From positions 1,178,001 through 1,242,000 of the forward strand of contig JAGTWJ010000007.1 in assembly GCA_020064725.1 (NCBI GenBank): a stretch of DNA of 64,000 nucleotides, in the 5' to 3' direction. This document shows, in pieces, positions 46,601 through 57,811 of the stretch (the first letter of the stretch is position 1; each line of letters opens with the position of its first letter). The stretch comes from Drechslerella dactyloides (lineage: Eukaryota; Ascomycota; Orbiliomycetes; Orbiliales; Orbiliaceae). Under the pieces are notes generated by a model. That model saw only the letters and a list, made by a program, of their open reading frames with translations, was not told the DNA's origin and searched no databases. Position numbers and translations under genes: made by a program.

Positions 46601-48683
46601 CGGCGACTGCGGACCTACCGTGTTTGGGAAAGTAATCCACGCGAGCGACGCGCGACGTTGCAGGTAGGATTATATAGGATTATATTATGCACGGATATGC
46701 GTTGGGGTGTAGGTGGCAAGGGGATAGATAGTGTCGGTAGATGCGTCGGCTTGCCGGGTGGTGACTCAAGGTGTCGAGCTGTGCGTTGATGTAATATGCT
46801 CGTTCATGGGTGTATGCGTAGACGTTCGGCAGGTTGTCTATCGTACGAGCTAGTGATTATGTTGTCGATGTATACCTAGGTATGTATGCAATGGACCGGA
46901 CCTCGAGTCGGAATTGACGTACGGACCATGAATAGAGAATCCGAGATATAATGCGATAATGCAGCGACGTGCTTGGTTCTGTGCAACGCTCGAACTAGGT
47001 ATCCAATCCCTCGCACAGAGCGATCACATGAGTGAGAAACAACAGATATCATGCCCATGCTCGTCGTCACAGGAAAACTGCGGCACTGCCGGCGAATTTA
47101 GCCAGCCGTCGATATCCTAGATCGATATTCTTCTGCATTTAATATCCAAGATCCCGAAGAATGCCAATGCAGGACTATAGCTGCGCCATGACGTACACGA
47201 CGTTCACACGCACCGAGCATATACATACGCATCGTCGACAATGCTTTGAAACTTACGTCGTACACACAGCTTCATACCATCTGTGCAGGTGTACGGTAAT
47301 TATCGTGATGCGCGCGCATATGCTTAGCTCATGTGACTGTCGACGAAAACCAACCCGATCAAATCTCCATCCGAAGATAACAGAATGCATCACGACGCTA
47401 CATGCAATTAATTTGCAGGCATTACTTCCGATTATCGAACATTGCGATAATCGTGCTCGTGCCACAGCATATAGATATATGCACTGTACACATCCAGCTG
47501 GCACAGCATATGCATACAGCTGCTACATTATAAAATCCATCGTACAGTGTGACTGCCCTGTACTGGAAGGATTTAGTACGTCCGAACGTCGTACGGACGC
47601 GCGCCGGGGCAGTGGTGTTAAATCCTCCCGATCAAATTGCCGGTATACGCTAACATGGATAGTCGGTGTGTGGGTCCGGGGATGAAATCCGCAGCATCCG
47701 ATATACGGTTTAACTGCAAACGGTATACTGTAGATACGCAAATTAAATGACTCTCACCCTGAGCTTTGGCTCTCAGGATCCATCAATCATACCACGTCCA
47801 GCTGGCTATTCCCAGAGCGTTCGAACGCCCGGGCATATTCCATTCAGCTTCACCAGCTTAGCGTGTAGCCCGAGCGAGGCTACCACGATGATCCAGGGCC
47901 ACCAGCAATATAAAGTCCGCAAGTCACTAGCTGCATCCGTCTCGTCGTCAGAGCAGCGGCTACTGAAACCACTAAGCAGTGGAGAACACCCGCCGCTCAG
48001 CAGCGGACTGTTCACAACGTTCGGTCCGCTCGAAGCAGTGCACCGCCATCGCGTTAACGTTTTTGACGTCACTCGAACCGGTTAGCTTGATTGTCGCGTG
48101 GCTCGCGAGCGAAATTAAACTTTAATCTCTCGTGGCTTGGACGTCCCATCGCTGGGACCAGGTCCAACCGATCGAACTAGTGCGCGCGCGGTGGATACCG
48201 CACGCGCGGGCGTCGTCCGCGGGTCCATTAGTTAGGCATTTGCTAAGTAATATAACAATTATAGCGACTGGATGTTTGTGCGGTGGATGTGGTTCGGCAG
48301 CGCTGGCTCGAAAGAGGTTAGAGACCCCCAACGCGAATGACGTTACTCAGCTCGGAAATGAAATCGCATCGGTAGCGTGGGTTGCATGGGTGGGCTGACC
48401 GTCGTGGCGGACAATCAATCGGGCAGGCAGGCGAGCCAATCTGCGGTCGGTGTGTTTCAGCTGTCCTTCTTCGAAACCTTCGAGAGCATTTCTAGAAGGA
48501 AGGAAGGCCAAGCGCTAGTTTACAGACATCGAATCCGAGGGAAGGCGACTTTGACTCGAGTCTGCAAGCACATGTGCACACACACGAGGCACTAGGCCAA
48601 GCACAGGGGCGTCGGCGAGCGACCGTAACGTAACGTCGCGCGTCGGATGGGAGATTTAAATGCCATGCCATGCATGTACGCAT

Positions 48684-48701
48684 GGCCAGACATGTCTGGC
48701 C
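48684..48701. repeat. Perfect 18-bp palindrome
   Basis: GGCCAGACATGTCTGGCC is its own reverse complement and contains two back-to-back half-sites around CATG. It lies in the gene desert amid further GCATG-rich words. Confidence 0.9.
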
Positions 48702-49942
48702 TGTGCATGTTCTGATAGTAGTATTATAATTATAAAAGAAAAATGCGCGCAGCCAGATACCTACGTGGGCTGTGAATGGCTGAGCCGGTTCTGAAACAAA
48801 CGAAACTGCGATAAATCGCCGTATCGATTGCCTCAATCAGGGTTCCTGTTCTGGTACGCCCAGCCGACTGGGGCTGCTGCACCTTCAAACGACGTACGAA
48901 CGAACGGACGAGCGAGCGAACCGGTTTGAGAACTTGCGCAGCGTTGCAGAGGTTTGCCCGCGCGTATGCCCGACGGAAATCATCTCCGTGGGGTTAACGT
49001 AACTGGCGTTCGTCGGAGTCAGTTCGGAAACGGGAATGCATGCGCGCAGCCCATTCAGGCTTCGTCGCACATCGCGCCGATATATTTGCCTATATCATTT
49101 TGCTGTGGTAGTATATCGTCGAGTCAGATCATGTAAGCACGGCATTCACCGCCTGTCCAAAGATACACTGTGTAAGGCCAGTCATGAGGAGAAAGGGTCC
49201 CTGACGTACCGAATACGAACGTTATATCATAATATTAATCCCTCCCCGGTCGTCGGCGTCGTCGAATCAGATTGCGCGATTCGATTGATCAGCTGTGTCG
49301 CATGGCATGCATGTTGCCGTTGCTCAAACCAGCTCCCATGCTTGCTCTCGTTGGACGTACAGGGCAGCTGGCAAACGCTGCTCACCGTCGCAGTTCGGCT
49401 GTAGCGGCATCTGAATAATACGAATGCAAATGCCGTGTACGCGTGCGTACTGTATATGTTATCGATCGTAATTATGATGGAATCGAATCGAAGTATGGTA
49501 CTAATGTCGCAATATAACCTCATGAATCGAATTCTGTCTTGTTTGAGCAGCAGCTACGATTGATATCTGTAATGCGGGTGGCGTGTGCGCATGCATGGAC
49601 TGTACCTGTACCACATGTATGCAAAGTGAGGACATTTACGTAGCAAATCGGAATCGCACCCATGACGGCGTCGATCATTTGCAATTCGAGTGCCTGCAGC
49701 CTGTGTGTTCTATCAATATCCACAGCGGTGATTTGGATCAATGATGCATACATCTGCAAGCAACCATCGGATCCGGTCGGCCGAGACTATGCGATACAAG
49801 GGTTGCGAAATTCCAGCCGCTGTTCGTCGGCACATATCTCCATTGCAAGTGCTGACCTGACAACGTTAACGTCGCATGTTTTATTTTTGCTCGATGGAAA
49901 ACTTTTTCTTAAAATTTTTATTTAGAAATATAAATCAATCCT

Positions 49943-49968
49943 AGGCAGGCAGGAAGGCAGGCGGGCAG
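49943..49968. repeat. GGCA simple repeat
   Basis: Imperfect tandem GGCA units with single-base variants (GGAA, GGCG). Confidence 0.75.
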
Positions 49969-50284
49969 TTGGGCACGGTTCGGCAGGTAAGGGAATCAGG
50001 TACTCGGTTGAGTATAGTCGGTCTGGCATGTCGTTATGTTGGAACTAGTGATCAAGTAAATTACACATCCGTACTCGGCAGCGTGGAAGCGTTCGGAAGA
50101 ATAGCGCGCTGTCGTCTCGAGGGAGAACCTTGACGATCCATGGGCAAATTTTCGCGTGTGAGTCTTATGATCATGATCAATTCCATGCAGGTTCCACCGA
50201 TTTTTCCAGCTTCCATGCACGTAGGCACTGACTCGCGGAGATAATACGTAAGCATTGATCAGAAGTGAAGGTGAATGCTACGTC

Positions 50285-50312
50285 CCGGCTAGCTAGGGAG
50301 CTAGCTAGCCGG
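50285..50312. repeat. 12-bp inverted repeat with 4-base loop
   Basis: CCGGCTAGCTAG and CTAGCTAGCCGG are perfect reverse complements separated by GGAG. In RNA this would form a stable 12-bp hairpin. It lies about 320 bp downstream of the Mgr3-like stop codon (minus strand), so it could be in a 3' UTR. Confidence 0.9.
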
Positions 50313-50629
50313 TCGTACACGGCCTCATCTGATCTTAGCACTATACCTATAACGCGGACTGTGTCCGGCGCGTTGCCAAAGAGCTGCAGGTTGTCTATTA
50401 TGCATAGCGGTACGCTCAAACTAGCTACGCTTGAAGTATGGCGTGGTAACGTCGGAACACAGCTATGTGCACATACATCCATACACAAGATAATACCTCC
50501 ACGTATCACAATGCCTGCAGCGAAAACTCAATGTCATATCCACCTGATCTATGCAGGTCCATTGCAACCCCGGCAGCATCGGGTACTCGCTCATGCTCTG
50601 ACGTCACACATCTCCACATCAATTAATCA

Positions 50630-52321
50630 TCATGATGCCATGCGCCACTCCTCGCCGACTCTGATCAGCTCCAGGCGGTCCTGCCGGGTCTTCAGGGCGG
50701 CCACTTCCCGGGTGATGTCCTCCTCGGTCTGTCCCTTCGCGGGGCCGAGCTCCTGCGTCATCGTAATGGCGTTTGCAACCGCGTATTCCGCGCACCCTCT
50801 ACATGCCTCGCGCGTGCGGGATTCCTGGTCGGCGTCTTCAAACGCGCGCTTGGTCCATGCGAGACCGTCGCCTTTCTTGCCGAGCGCCCAGACTACCTCA
50901 CCGAGATATGCCATTATAGAAGCTTCCTTGCATACGTCCCGTCTCGTGGGTGGAAGAGCTTGCAGCGTCCGTAGCAAGCTCAGGAAGATGGGCAGCGATT
51001 CCTTCGGCTTGCCTAGCCGTGCGAAATGCACACCGGAAGCCTGAACGGCGGCGAGCAGTTCGGCTGATGGCAGCGGGACGCCTTTTCCAGGCTCCGGTAG
51101 CACAGGGCGCTCCGCACTCACAACCAGCTTTTCGTCCTCCGGCATGGCCTCCGCGGCGAGCTGAACGGCCTGTTTGAGAAGCTTTGTTGCCTCCTCCATA
51201 TTCCCCTTATGCACCGCACACCCGCTCATTCCTAGCGATGCCTGCGAGCGGCGCCTGGCATCGACGACCTCGGGCTCGATCGCTAGAATGCGCTCATACA
51301 GCACATACGCGTCGTCATGGTTGCCAATTTGCTCTGACATCTTGGCTGTCCTTGCCGCGAAATCCACATACGCGCGCTTCCACTCCATCGTGCAGTTCTC
51401 CCAGCCGCCCTGCTCGTTCATCTGCGTCTCGAGGCGATTTATGGCCTGTCGGGCATGCACGCCCGCCAGCACTAGGTCCTCGTACAGATGCGTGTACACC
51501 CACACCAGGCGGATCTGCCTCGCCACCTTTTTCGAGAACGACGGTGGCGTCGGCTCCTGCGTCTCAATGTAGACCTCGAGGCAGCCGAAGGCGAAGAAGC
51601 CAAGGTTCACGAGCACGAAGCCTGTGAAGATGAATATCTTCAGGAAGACGGTCGAGTGCCAGGTGATCCATGTTCGCGGCGTCTTCTCGTCGGGCGACTC
51701 GGGGAAGATGGAGAAGATTTTGAAATGGTAGTACCAGAAGCTGCCCTTTGGCGCGGACGGGGCGGGTGCGCGCCGTATGCTGTCTTCCCTGGCGGAATAA
51801 AGGATCTTGAGCGCGGGTTCGTCGGGGCCCTGAGGGGGCAGCGGCAGCGGCTCCGGAGTGGGTCGTGCGGGGCGGGGAGCGAAGAAGCGGGAAGCGAAGG
51901 TTTCCGGCTGTGACTCGGACGGCTCGGACGGTGATATGGACGAAGTGGTGCTTTGATGCCGTCGGGACTCTGCGACAGGCAGGGGACGGAGACGGAGACG
52001 GGGGTGAGGGCGAGGAGGTGGCACGAGAGCCGTCGGCTGTTGCCGAGAGAAGGACGTAGCTGCCGTCGATACGAACGCGGGTGAGCGGTGAGCTGGAAAG
52101 CGAGCTGCCACGGCCGTCGCAATTCTTCGCGGTGACGTTGGAGGCCTAGGAGGGCGAAGCTGCAGTGCCGCTTGAGGTCTCGTGAGCAGCGCCGGCGTCG
52201 AGGTGCTCCACCGGGCAGCTTGTATCACGACCAATGGAGGCCGCAGGAGGGCTGCAGGCGATGCTGCACAAGCAGCTGTGCCCCGCGTAATGCCGGCAGC
52301 GATGGGGCCTGGTGACGGCAT
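50630..52321 (-). CDS. Mitochondrial TPR protein, Mgr3-like
   Basis: I chose the ATG at 52321 (563 residues). The frame is open up to 52573, but that extension runs through a simple repeat and looks like leader sequence. The first 190 residues are rich in Arg, Pro, Ala and Ser with few acidic residues, typical of a long mitochondrial presequence. One transmembrane helix lies at about 223-245 (FLKIFIFTGFVLVNLGFFAF), followed by TPR-like helices (DAYVLYERILAIEPEVVDARRR; GKPKESLPIFLSLL). One membrane span followed by TPRs is the architecture of Mgr3, an adaptor of the inner-membrane i-AAA protease in yeast. The family call is by architecture, not by a unique motif. Confidence 0.7.
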   Translation of the reverse strand: MPSPGPIAAGITRGTAACAASPAALLRPPLVVIQAARWSTSTPALLTRPQAALQLRPPRPPTSPRRIATAVAARFPAHRSPAFVSTAATSFSRQQPTALVPPPRPHPRLRLRPLPVAESRRHQSTTSSISPSEPSESQPETFASRFFAPRPARPTPEPLPLPPQGPDEPALKILYSAREDSIRRAPAPSAPKGSFWYYHFKIFSIFPESPDEKTPRTWITWHSTVFLKIFIFTGFVLVNLGFFAFGCLEVYIETQEPTPPSFSKKVARQIRLVWVYTHLYEDLVLAGVHARQAINRLETQMNEQGGWENCTMEWKRAYVDFAARTAKMSEQIGNHDDAYVLYERILAIEPEVVDARRRSQASLGMSGCAVHKGNMEEATKLLKQAVQLAAEAMPEDEKLVVSAERPVLPEPGKGVPLPSAELLAAVQASGVHFARLGKPKESLPIFLSLLRTLQALPPTRRDVCKEASIMAYLGEVVWALGKKGDGLAWTKRAFEDADQESRTREACRGCAEYAVANAITMTQELGPAKGQTEEDITREVAALKTRQDRLELIRVGEEWRMAS

Positions 52322-52432
52322 GGGTGACCAAGCACTGATCTGGGGCCGCGAGCACGATAAGTCATCAGCCTGCGACGGACCGAGTGACTGCCTGGCTGGC
52401 GTATCTCGCCGTCCGGAGTGGTGTGGGGACCC

Positions 52433-52479
52433 GTCGTTCGTTCGTTCGTTCGTGTCGTGTCGTATCGTGTCGTATCGTC
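52433..52479. repeat. TCGT-type simple repeat
   Basis: Tandem GTTC/TCGT units grade into alternating GTCGT and ATCGT units, just upstream of the Mgr3-like start codon, probably in its promoter or leader. Confidence 0.8.
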
Positions 52480-54440
52480 CCGAGGTGGTTGTGGTTTTAT
52501 CGGATATCACAAAAATTGCGCTGTCGACGTTTCTAAAAGCGGGTGCAACGCCAACTCGGAACGGGCATCTCACGCGGGTCGTGTGGCCTGGTCCCCTCCG
52601 CCCGCGCGAAATTTGCGATTCGATGATGCTGCTGATATGAGCGCTAAGGTCGATAAATATAATCTGCCAGCGATAGCTCGCCTTCGACGGGTCGGGTCAG
52701 CAGCCTGTTCTTAGCCTGAGATGCGTCGATGCTGCAGCGCTACATCTGCTGTACCTGTCCGGTACGCGGGCGGGGACCAGGCCGTATCGTCGGGTTCCAT
52801 TGGGGTACACACATCAATCTACAAGGGTGTGCGTAAGTGTCGATGCAGCACACCCATCAGCATACGACCCAAACCTCGGAGATCGTATCGTATCATAGCA
52901 CCCCTCCGCATCGCAAATCGAATCGTGGGATACACCCTTGCGGCCATCAGCCTATCGACGCACTCCTGCCGGCATGCCTCACCTCATTTCCACCGCTCCA
53001 CCCATGTCCGCGCAAGTCCGGGGGCCCGCACTGCATCATCAATTCGACGCGAGCCTGTCCAGCTGTGGCCACGACACCCTCGAATCGAACACCGAAATCC
53101 AAATCCTGCTGGATTCGAGGCCCAAGCAGTAAGCGAACTGAGCTGGCGGGATCACCTGGGACATTCTGCATAGCATCGGCTGGAGAGGGCCCAGCTGGGC
53201 AGGCCAGCCAACCGAGCGAGGAAAGTTCCATCAGCCTTCCACATGGCCAGTTGTCGGAACCGTCGTTCGCTGATGCTGCCTCTGCTGCTGCAGGCCTAAC
53301 CGCCGACGCTAGACGTTGCAGATGCCATTACGATAGAGGTCGAGCGAGGTCTTGTGCGAGGCTGCATATATGCATGTCGATATGCATCCATCCATGTAGA
53401 TGGCGAGCTGCTTTGCTATCACATCTCACAGGACTCCTCACTCGACCACACCCACCACGGCGCACTGGCGAATAGACGGCCTCTTCACAAAAATAAATTC
53501 GTGATTCGATTCTGATATCTTTTCCAAGAAAAGTAACCGTCGCAGCCTTGGCCTGGCTAAATGCTGGTTTACAAAAAAAAAAACATTTGAAAGTACACTG
53601 CAGGTACCTTGGATACATTTTCGACCACAAAAATAAAAAGACCGTCAGACGGTGCATGCATGCAAAGTAAGCAGATGCTGGTATGCGAATAGCGATTAGC
53701 ATCCTCCCTGCTATTCCCCTGATCACGATCATGCCCTGCCCTGTGCGCGGTGCATTTACGCAGGTAGGTGCCAAACGAGGATGAGGGTGTAGCATGTCGG
53801 TCTGCGCATACATGTCTGCAGCATGCCAGGCGGCCATCCACGGAAACTGCAGGGAAAAACGTCCTGCTCCGATCGAGATGGAGTCGACACCCATCTTGGC
53901 CGCCACACGGCCAACCGAGCTTCAAGGCAGGCAGGTCCAGTCCTGCACACGACTCGATACGACTTCGCAGCCGGAAATGAGGCTCGCGAGCAAACAACCA
54001 CCCGCAAGAGGGTCCATTCGAATCTCGTCCGATCTTTTTAACGCTGTGATCGTGCCTGAAGATCGGGTCTGCTTTGAAACGAAACGGCAATCCCGCCTGC
54101 GAGCTCCTCCGTTCCAGACGGCCGGTCTTGAGAAATAACGTCTTGCTCGCTCGCAAAAAAAAAAACGTGGCTCGGAGACGTATGTCAGAGATTATGCGGC
54201 CTAGTTTGGACACTTAAAACGGCCTGGAGAAGGTAGCAGCGCCCGCCAGCCAAGCCCGCGGAGCCAGCGAGTGAGCTAAGACTCGGCCGACCGCAGCTGG
54301 AAGGCCCAGCAGGCCCTTTCATGCCCATAGCAATGGACATAAGACTTCAATCCCAATCGCGACGTCACTGGCTCTCGCTTTTGGTTGTCCCCCGTGGGCC
54401 AGAGTCAACCACCGGCTGGCTCCCTGCTCATGTAGCTGCC

Positions 54441-54463
54441 GGGCTGGGCTGGGCTGGCTGGCG
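54441..54463. repeat. GGGCT simple repeat
   Basis: Three GGGCT-type units followed by GGCT units. Confidence 0.75.
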
Positions 54464-56257
54464 ACGTTAGCTCGCTCACCGGACATTGCAAACTGTCGGG
54501 GTACATTTTCACTTCATGCAATAGCAAAGAGAAGGCGTCTTTGGGTACTTTTTCTTATCTCTGGCAGGATCATTCTCGCTGTCCTGCGTGTGCTGCGGCA
54601 CACCGACCTAATCGAGTTAACGTTAGCTCTCCCTCGTCCAGCTGTGCGGTTGGCTGGAATCCATGATCAAATGCAATGCAGCATCACCGCCGCTCGAATT
54701 AGACCAACAGGACCAACAGCCTCCTGGCGCCGGGTAGGTGTCATCGCATAGACGCATCCAACCGTGAATGGAAGCGTGGGCTTTTCTGCTGCTGATATGA
54801 TGATGTCGATGATAGGGCACAGCATCTCCGGGTACTTGTTTAGCTCGGCGTATACGGCACTACACTATAACCCTGCTGATATCATCGTGATTGTGCGCGA
54901 GTGTTCAGACGCCTACGTATGTCTGCGTGTGAATGTTCTATCCTCATTCTGTCCTGCTCCGGCCTGTTCCAGGCTGTTTGCATATTGGTCGGGATGGGGT
55001 TATCATGTCCGGCGCATGCGCTGCATCGTTAACGAGATCATCCGTGGGCCACCGCTCCACCAACTGCTGGGCTTGCAACTTTCCGTGCAGGCCAATCCGA
55101 GACCGCTAACGGCCTGACTCCCTGCCAGACCCTTCCAACAACCGGTTTGCATCAGACCGGCTACCGCGGCTGGCAGCCCATTATTGCGTGTGGGTGCGTG
55201 TGCGATTGTCTTGCCTTGTTTCGTTTTGTTCCCGTCCGTAGGTCCCCGTAGATGCCTTCGGGTCCGGATAGCAGTGGGTGGAGGTTGTGTGGTGGGTGGT
55301 CGTGTTCATGTTTGTCCTGCGTCCGATCCAATGGGCGGATGGGGGTGCCCGTCCGGTCTGAGTTACGCTGGCCAGACGGCGAGGTGGCGGATGGCCGTCC
55401 GGACCTGCCCTCGTCTCCTGCCCATCACAGCCCATCCCTTCTTACACGCCTGCTGCCCCCCTCGCGCATCCTCTGCATCTGCATCCTCTGCATCCCTCGA
55501 CTCCTGCTCTGCGCCCGGATTCAACCACCCGCTAATTGCGAGGAGGGCAAAATTTGAATGCGAAATCCAGGAAATGGACCGGAAAGAAATATTTGCAAAC
55601 AGCCAATGCAGCCAACGACCACGACCATCATCACCACCATCGCAGATGGTGAAATGGACAGAGTATGTACGGTACATTGGAGTTACAAGTCCAATGCTCG
55701 GTACATTTCGTGAACATGGACGTTGCTGTCTGTTACCTGGATGCGTCAAGTTTAAGCCCTATCAAATGACCCAGCGTCTGACCCCAAAAAAAACCCGGTC
55801 GAATAATGCAATATGCACAGGGGGTATGGGAGATCATGGGAGAGCGGAAAAGCAAAGAAATGCGAGGTTCAGAACGAAGGGAAAAAAGAAACGGGTGAAA
55901 GGCGCGAGAAAAAAAGAAAAGCCGGAAAGGAGTTGATAGTGAGAAAGTAATAATATTCCCAGCCCAGGAACACCACCACCGAAACAGCGCCCAGCACCAT
56001 TCTGGAAAATATCCTGCTGCCGTAACCCGACTAATGTGCGAGAGCAAGACAGGCATCAGGTTTGAGCAGCAAGCTTAGCTTAGCTCCATCCTCAGCTAAA
56101 CCTTCTTTTTCTTTTCTCGGTTTCCTTTTTTTTCTTTGCTTCTTTCTTTTGCAGTTCACCCACTGCGAGATTGTACCTTGTCTAGGCATCTCCTTCCGCC
56201 GTGGTCGCTTTTTTTTGGTCCATGGCCGAAAGGACCTTTCGTGGGTGCAAGATCCGA

Positions 56258-56265
56258 TATATAAG
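56258..56265 (+). promoter_or_regulatory. TATA box of the DUF1445 gene
   Basis: TATATAAG preceded by CT-rich sequence and followed by a pyrimidine-rich stretch. It would place transcription start near 56300, about 370 bp before the start codon. Confidence 0.45.
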
Positions 56266-56672
56266 AATTATGAGTCCCCCCGCCCACCATCGTATCCCTC
56301 CCTCTCGACCAGCAGCATCGGAAGCTAAAAATTTATATTCCCCCCCTTCTACGTAACGTTCTTACATATATCAATCACATACCACATTCCTCTCGACCTT
56401 TCAACGCCACCTCTTGCCAAATTCTCCACAATATTTTTCCGTCGCTGAGGATTGTTCCATCTTCCAACTATACCTTAATGACATTACATTACAACGACGC
56501 GCTATTATAACGCTTGTCCATTCGGTACAATATATATTTTATATATATATTTGTCCATACACTACTACTCCTCAGGTCGAAAATTCGGATACCCATTCGT
56601 ATATAGACGGACCTACACCAACCCCCCCTCCCCCTCCATCCGATATAGAAGCGTTCGTAGCAATACGATACG

Positions 56673-57811
56673 ATGCCCGCCTTAATAACAAGCTACGCTC
56701 CCGAATACTCGAGTCAAGAGCTCCGTCTTAAGATCCGGAGAGGAGAAATCAAAGGTTCGACATCCGGCCTGGCGCGAACGATGCAGGCCAACTTGATCGT
56801 CCTCCCCAAAACATACGCCAAAGATTTCCGAGGCCTGTGCATGCGCAACCCCGTTGCCTGCCCTCTGCTCGAATGCCTCAAGCCCGGCGACTGGGAAAGC
56901 CGGCTGGCTGAGAACTCGGACCTTCGCACCGACATCCCCGCATACAACGTTTGGAAAGATGGGAAGCTGGTCTCCCGCCGCAAATCTGACATCCGCGAAG
57001 AATGGACATCCGACCACGTAGGCTTCCTGATCGGTTGCTCCTACAGCTTCGAAACCGCCCTGAAGGACGCCGGCCTCGAACCCATGTGCTCCAAGAAGAA
57101 CCTGGCCGTACCCATGTACATTACCAACATCCGGCTCAACCCATCCGGCGTGTTCTCCGGCTTCTACGTCGTCAGCATGCGCAGCTACAAGGAATGCGAC
57201 ATCCCGCGAGTGCGCGAAATCACCGGCAACTACATCAAGCAACACGGCGAGCCCATTGCCTGGGGCTGGGAAGAGGCCGCGCGCATCGGAGTTCGGCGCA
57301 AGATCGAGATGGGGATGGTGGATTTTGGCGACTTTGTTGAGATCCCAGACGACGAGATCCCGGTGTTCTGGGCCTGCGGCGTCACACCTCAGGTGGCGGT
57401 GCAGGAGAGCCGGCTGAAGGGTGTGGTCATGTCGCATCTGCCTGGGTACGTATTAATTCGTATTATGAGTTTCCCCCTCGCTTTTTTTCCTCCTTCGGTC
57501 ATTCTTGCCTTATCAATTGGCTGCGCTTTCCCCGTTCACCCTGGGAAATGCATATGCATCCTGCACGATCGCACACTGTGGCGAGGTGCGGACAAGGAGC
57601 GGACAATTGGCGCGAACGGGCTGGTTTCCAATCATGTTCGCGGTCGACCCCTTGCGCACCGTCATTGAGCCGAAGGAGTGAGAAAAGCAGAAAAATTTTC
57701 ATTAAACTTATTTACGAACGACGTAATGGCTAACTTGGCGTTTTTGTTGCGAATAGATCCATGTTTGTCACTGATCTGGAGCCTGATGATGAAGAATCCA
57801 TCATGATGTGA
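56673..57811 (+). CDS. DUF1445 / D-glutamate cyclase-family protein
   Basis: Exon 1 (56673-57445) and exon 2 (57757-57811) are joined across a 311-bp intron (GTACGT donor, GCTAAC branch site, GAATAG acceptor) and give 275 residues. Family motifs are clear: GFLIGCSYSFE at about 117-127, NIRLNPSGVFSGFYVVSMR in the middle, EITGNYIKQHGEPIAWGWEE, then WACGVTPQ, and the C-terminal HLPGSMFVTDL, which is restored only by splicing. Bacterial members are called putative hydro-lyases (YcsI); the mammalian mitochondrial relative is D-glutamate cyclase, so a role in D-amino acid metabolism is possible but unproven here. If the intron is retained, the frame continues to 57668 with an unrelated tail. The 311-bp intron is long for this window. 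Confidence 0.85.

Larger units (their letters stand above)
43641..50629. other. 7-kb gene desert
   Basis: It lies between the 3' ends of Erf2 (+) and the Mgr3-like gene (-). The first 900 bp are T-rich and fit 3' UTR sequence, with a CA microsatellite at about 43879-43890. From 45 kb on, the sequence is of balanced composition and rich in self-complementary words (GCATGC, TGCATGCA, TATATA), with no convincing coding frame. Dyads at 48684-48701 and 50285-50312 are listed separately. Confidence 0.55.
52322..56672. other. 4.3-kb region between divergent genes
   Basis: It contains the promoters of the Mgr3-like gene (left) and the DUF1445 gene (right). Frames of up to 250 codons occur (for example 55184-55936 +) but have low-complexity, family-free translations. 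There are several poly-A or poly-T runs, a CT-rich tract at about 56100-56150 and a TATA box at 56258. A GGGCT/GGCT repeat occurs at 54441-54463. Confidence 0.55.

Noticed and set aside
46577..46690. tRNA-like look: translation containing WESNPRE, as often seen over a reversed tRNA T-arm
   Set aside because: The underlying bases do not form a T-arm stem and lack the B-box GGTTCGANTCC. No cloverleaf is found.
52322..52573. N-terminal extension of the Mgr3-like protein
   Set aside because: The extension is coded by a TCGT simple repeat and would place 84 polar residues before a typical mitochondrial presequence. The ATG at 52321 is preferred.
55184..55936. 250-codon plus-strand frame
   Set aside because: It ends in a lysine-rich tail coded by an A-rich run and has no domain. 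It lies in the promoter region of the DUF1445 gene.
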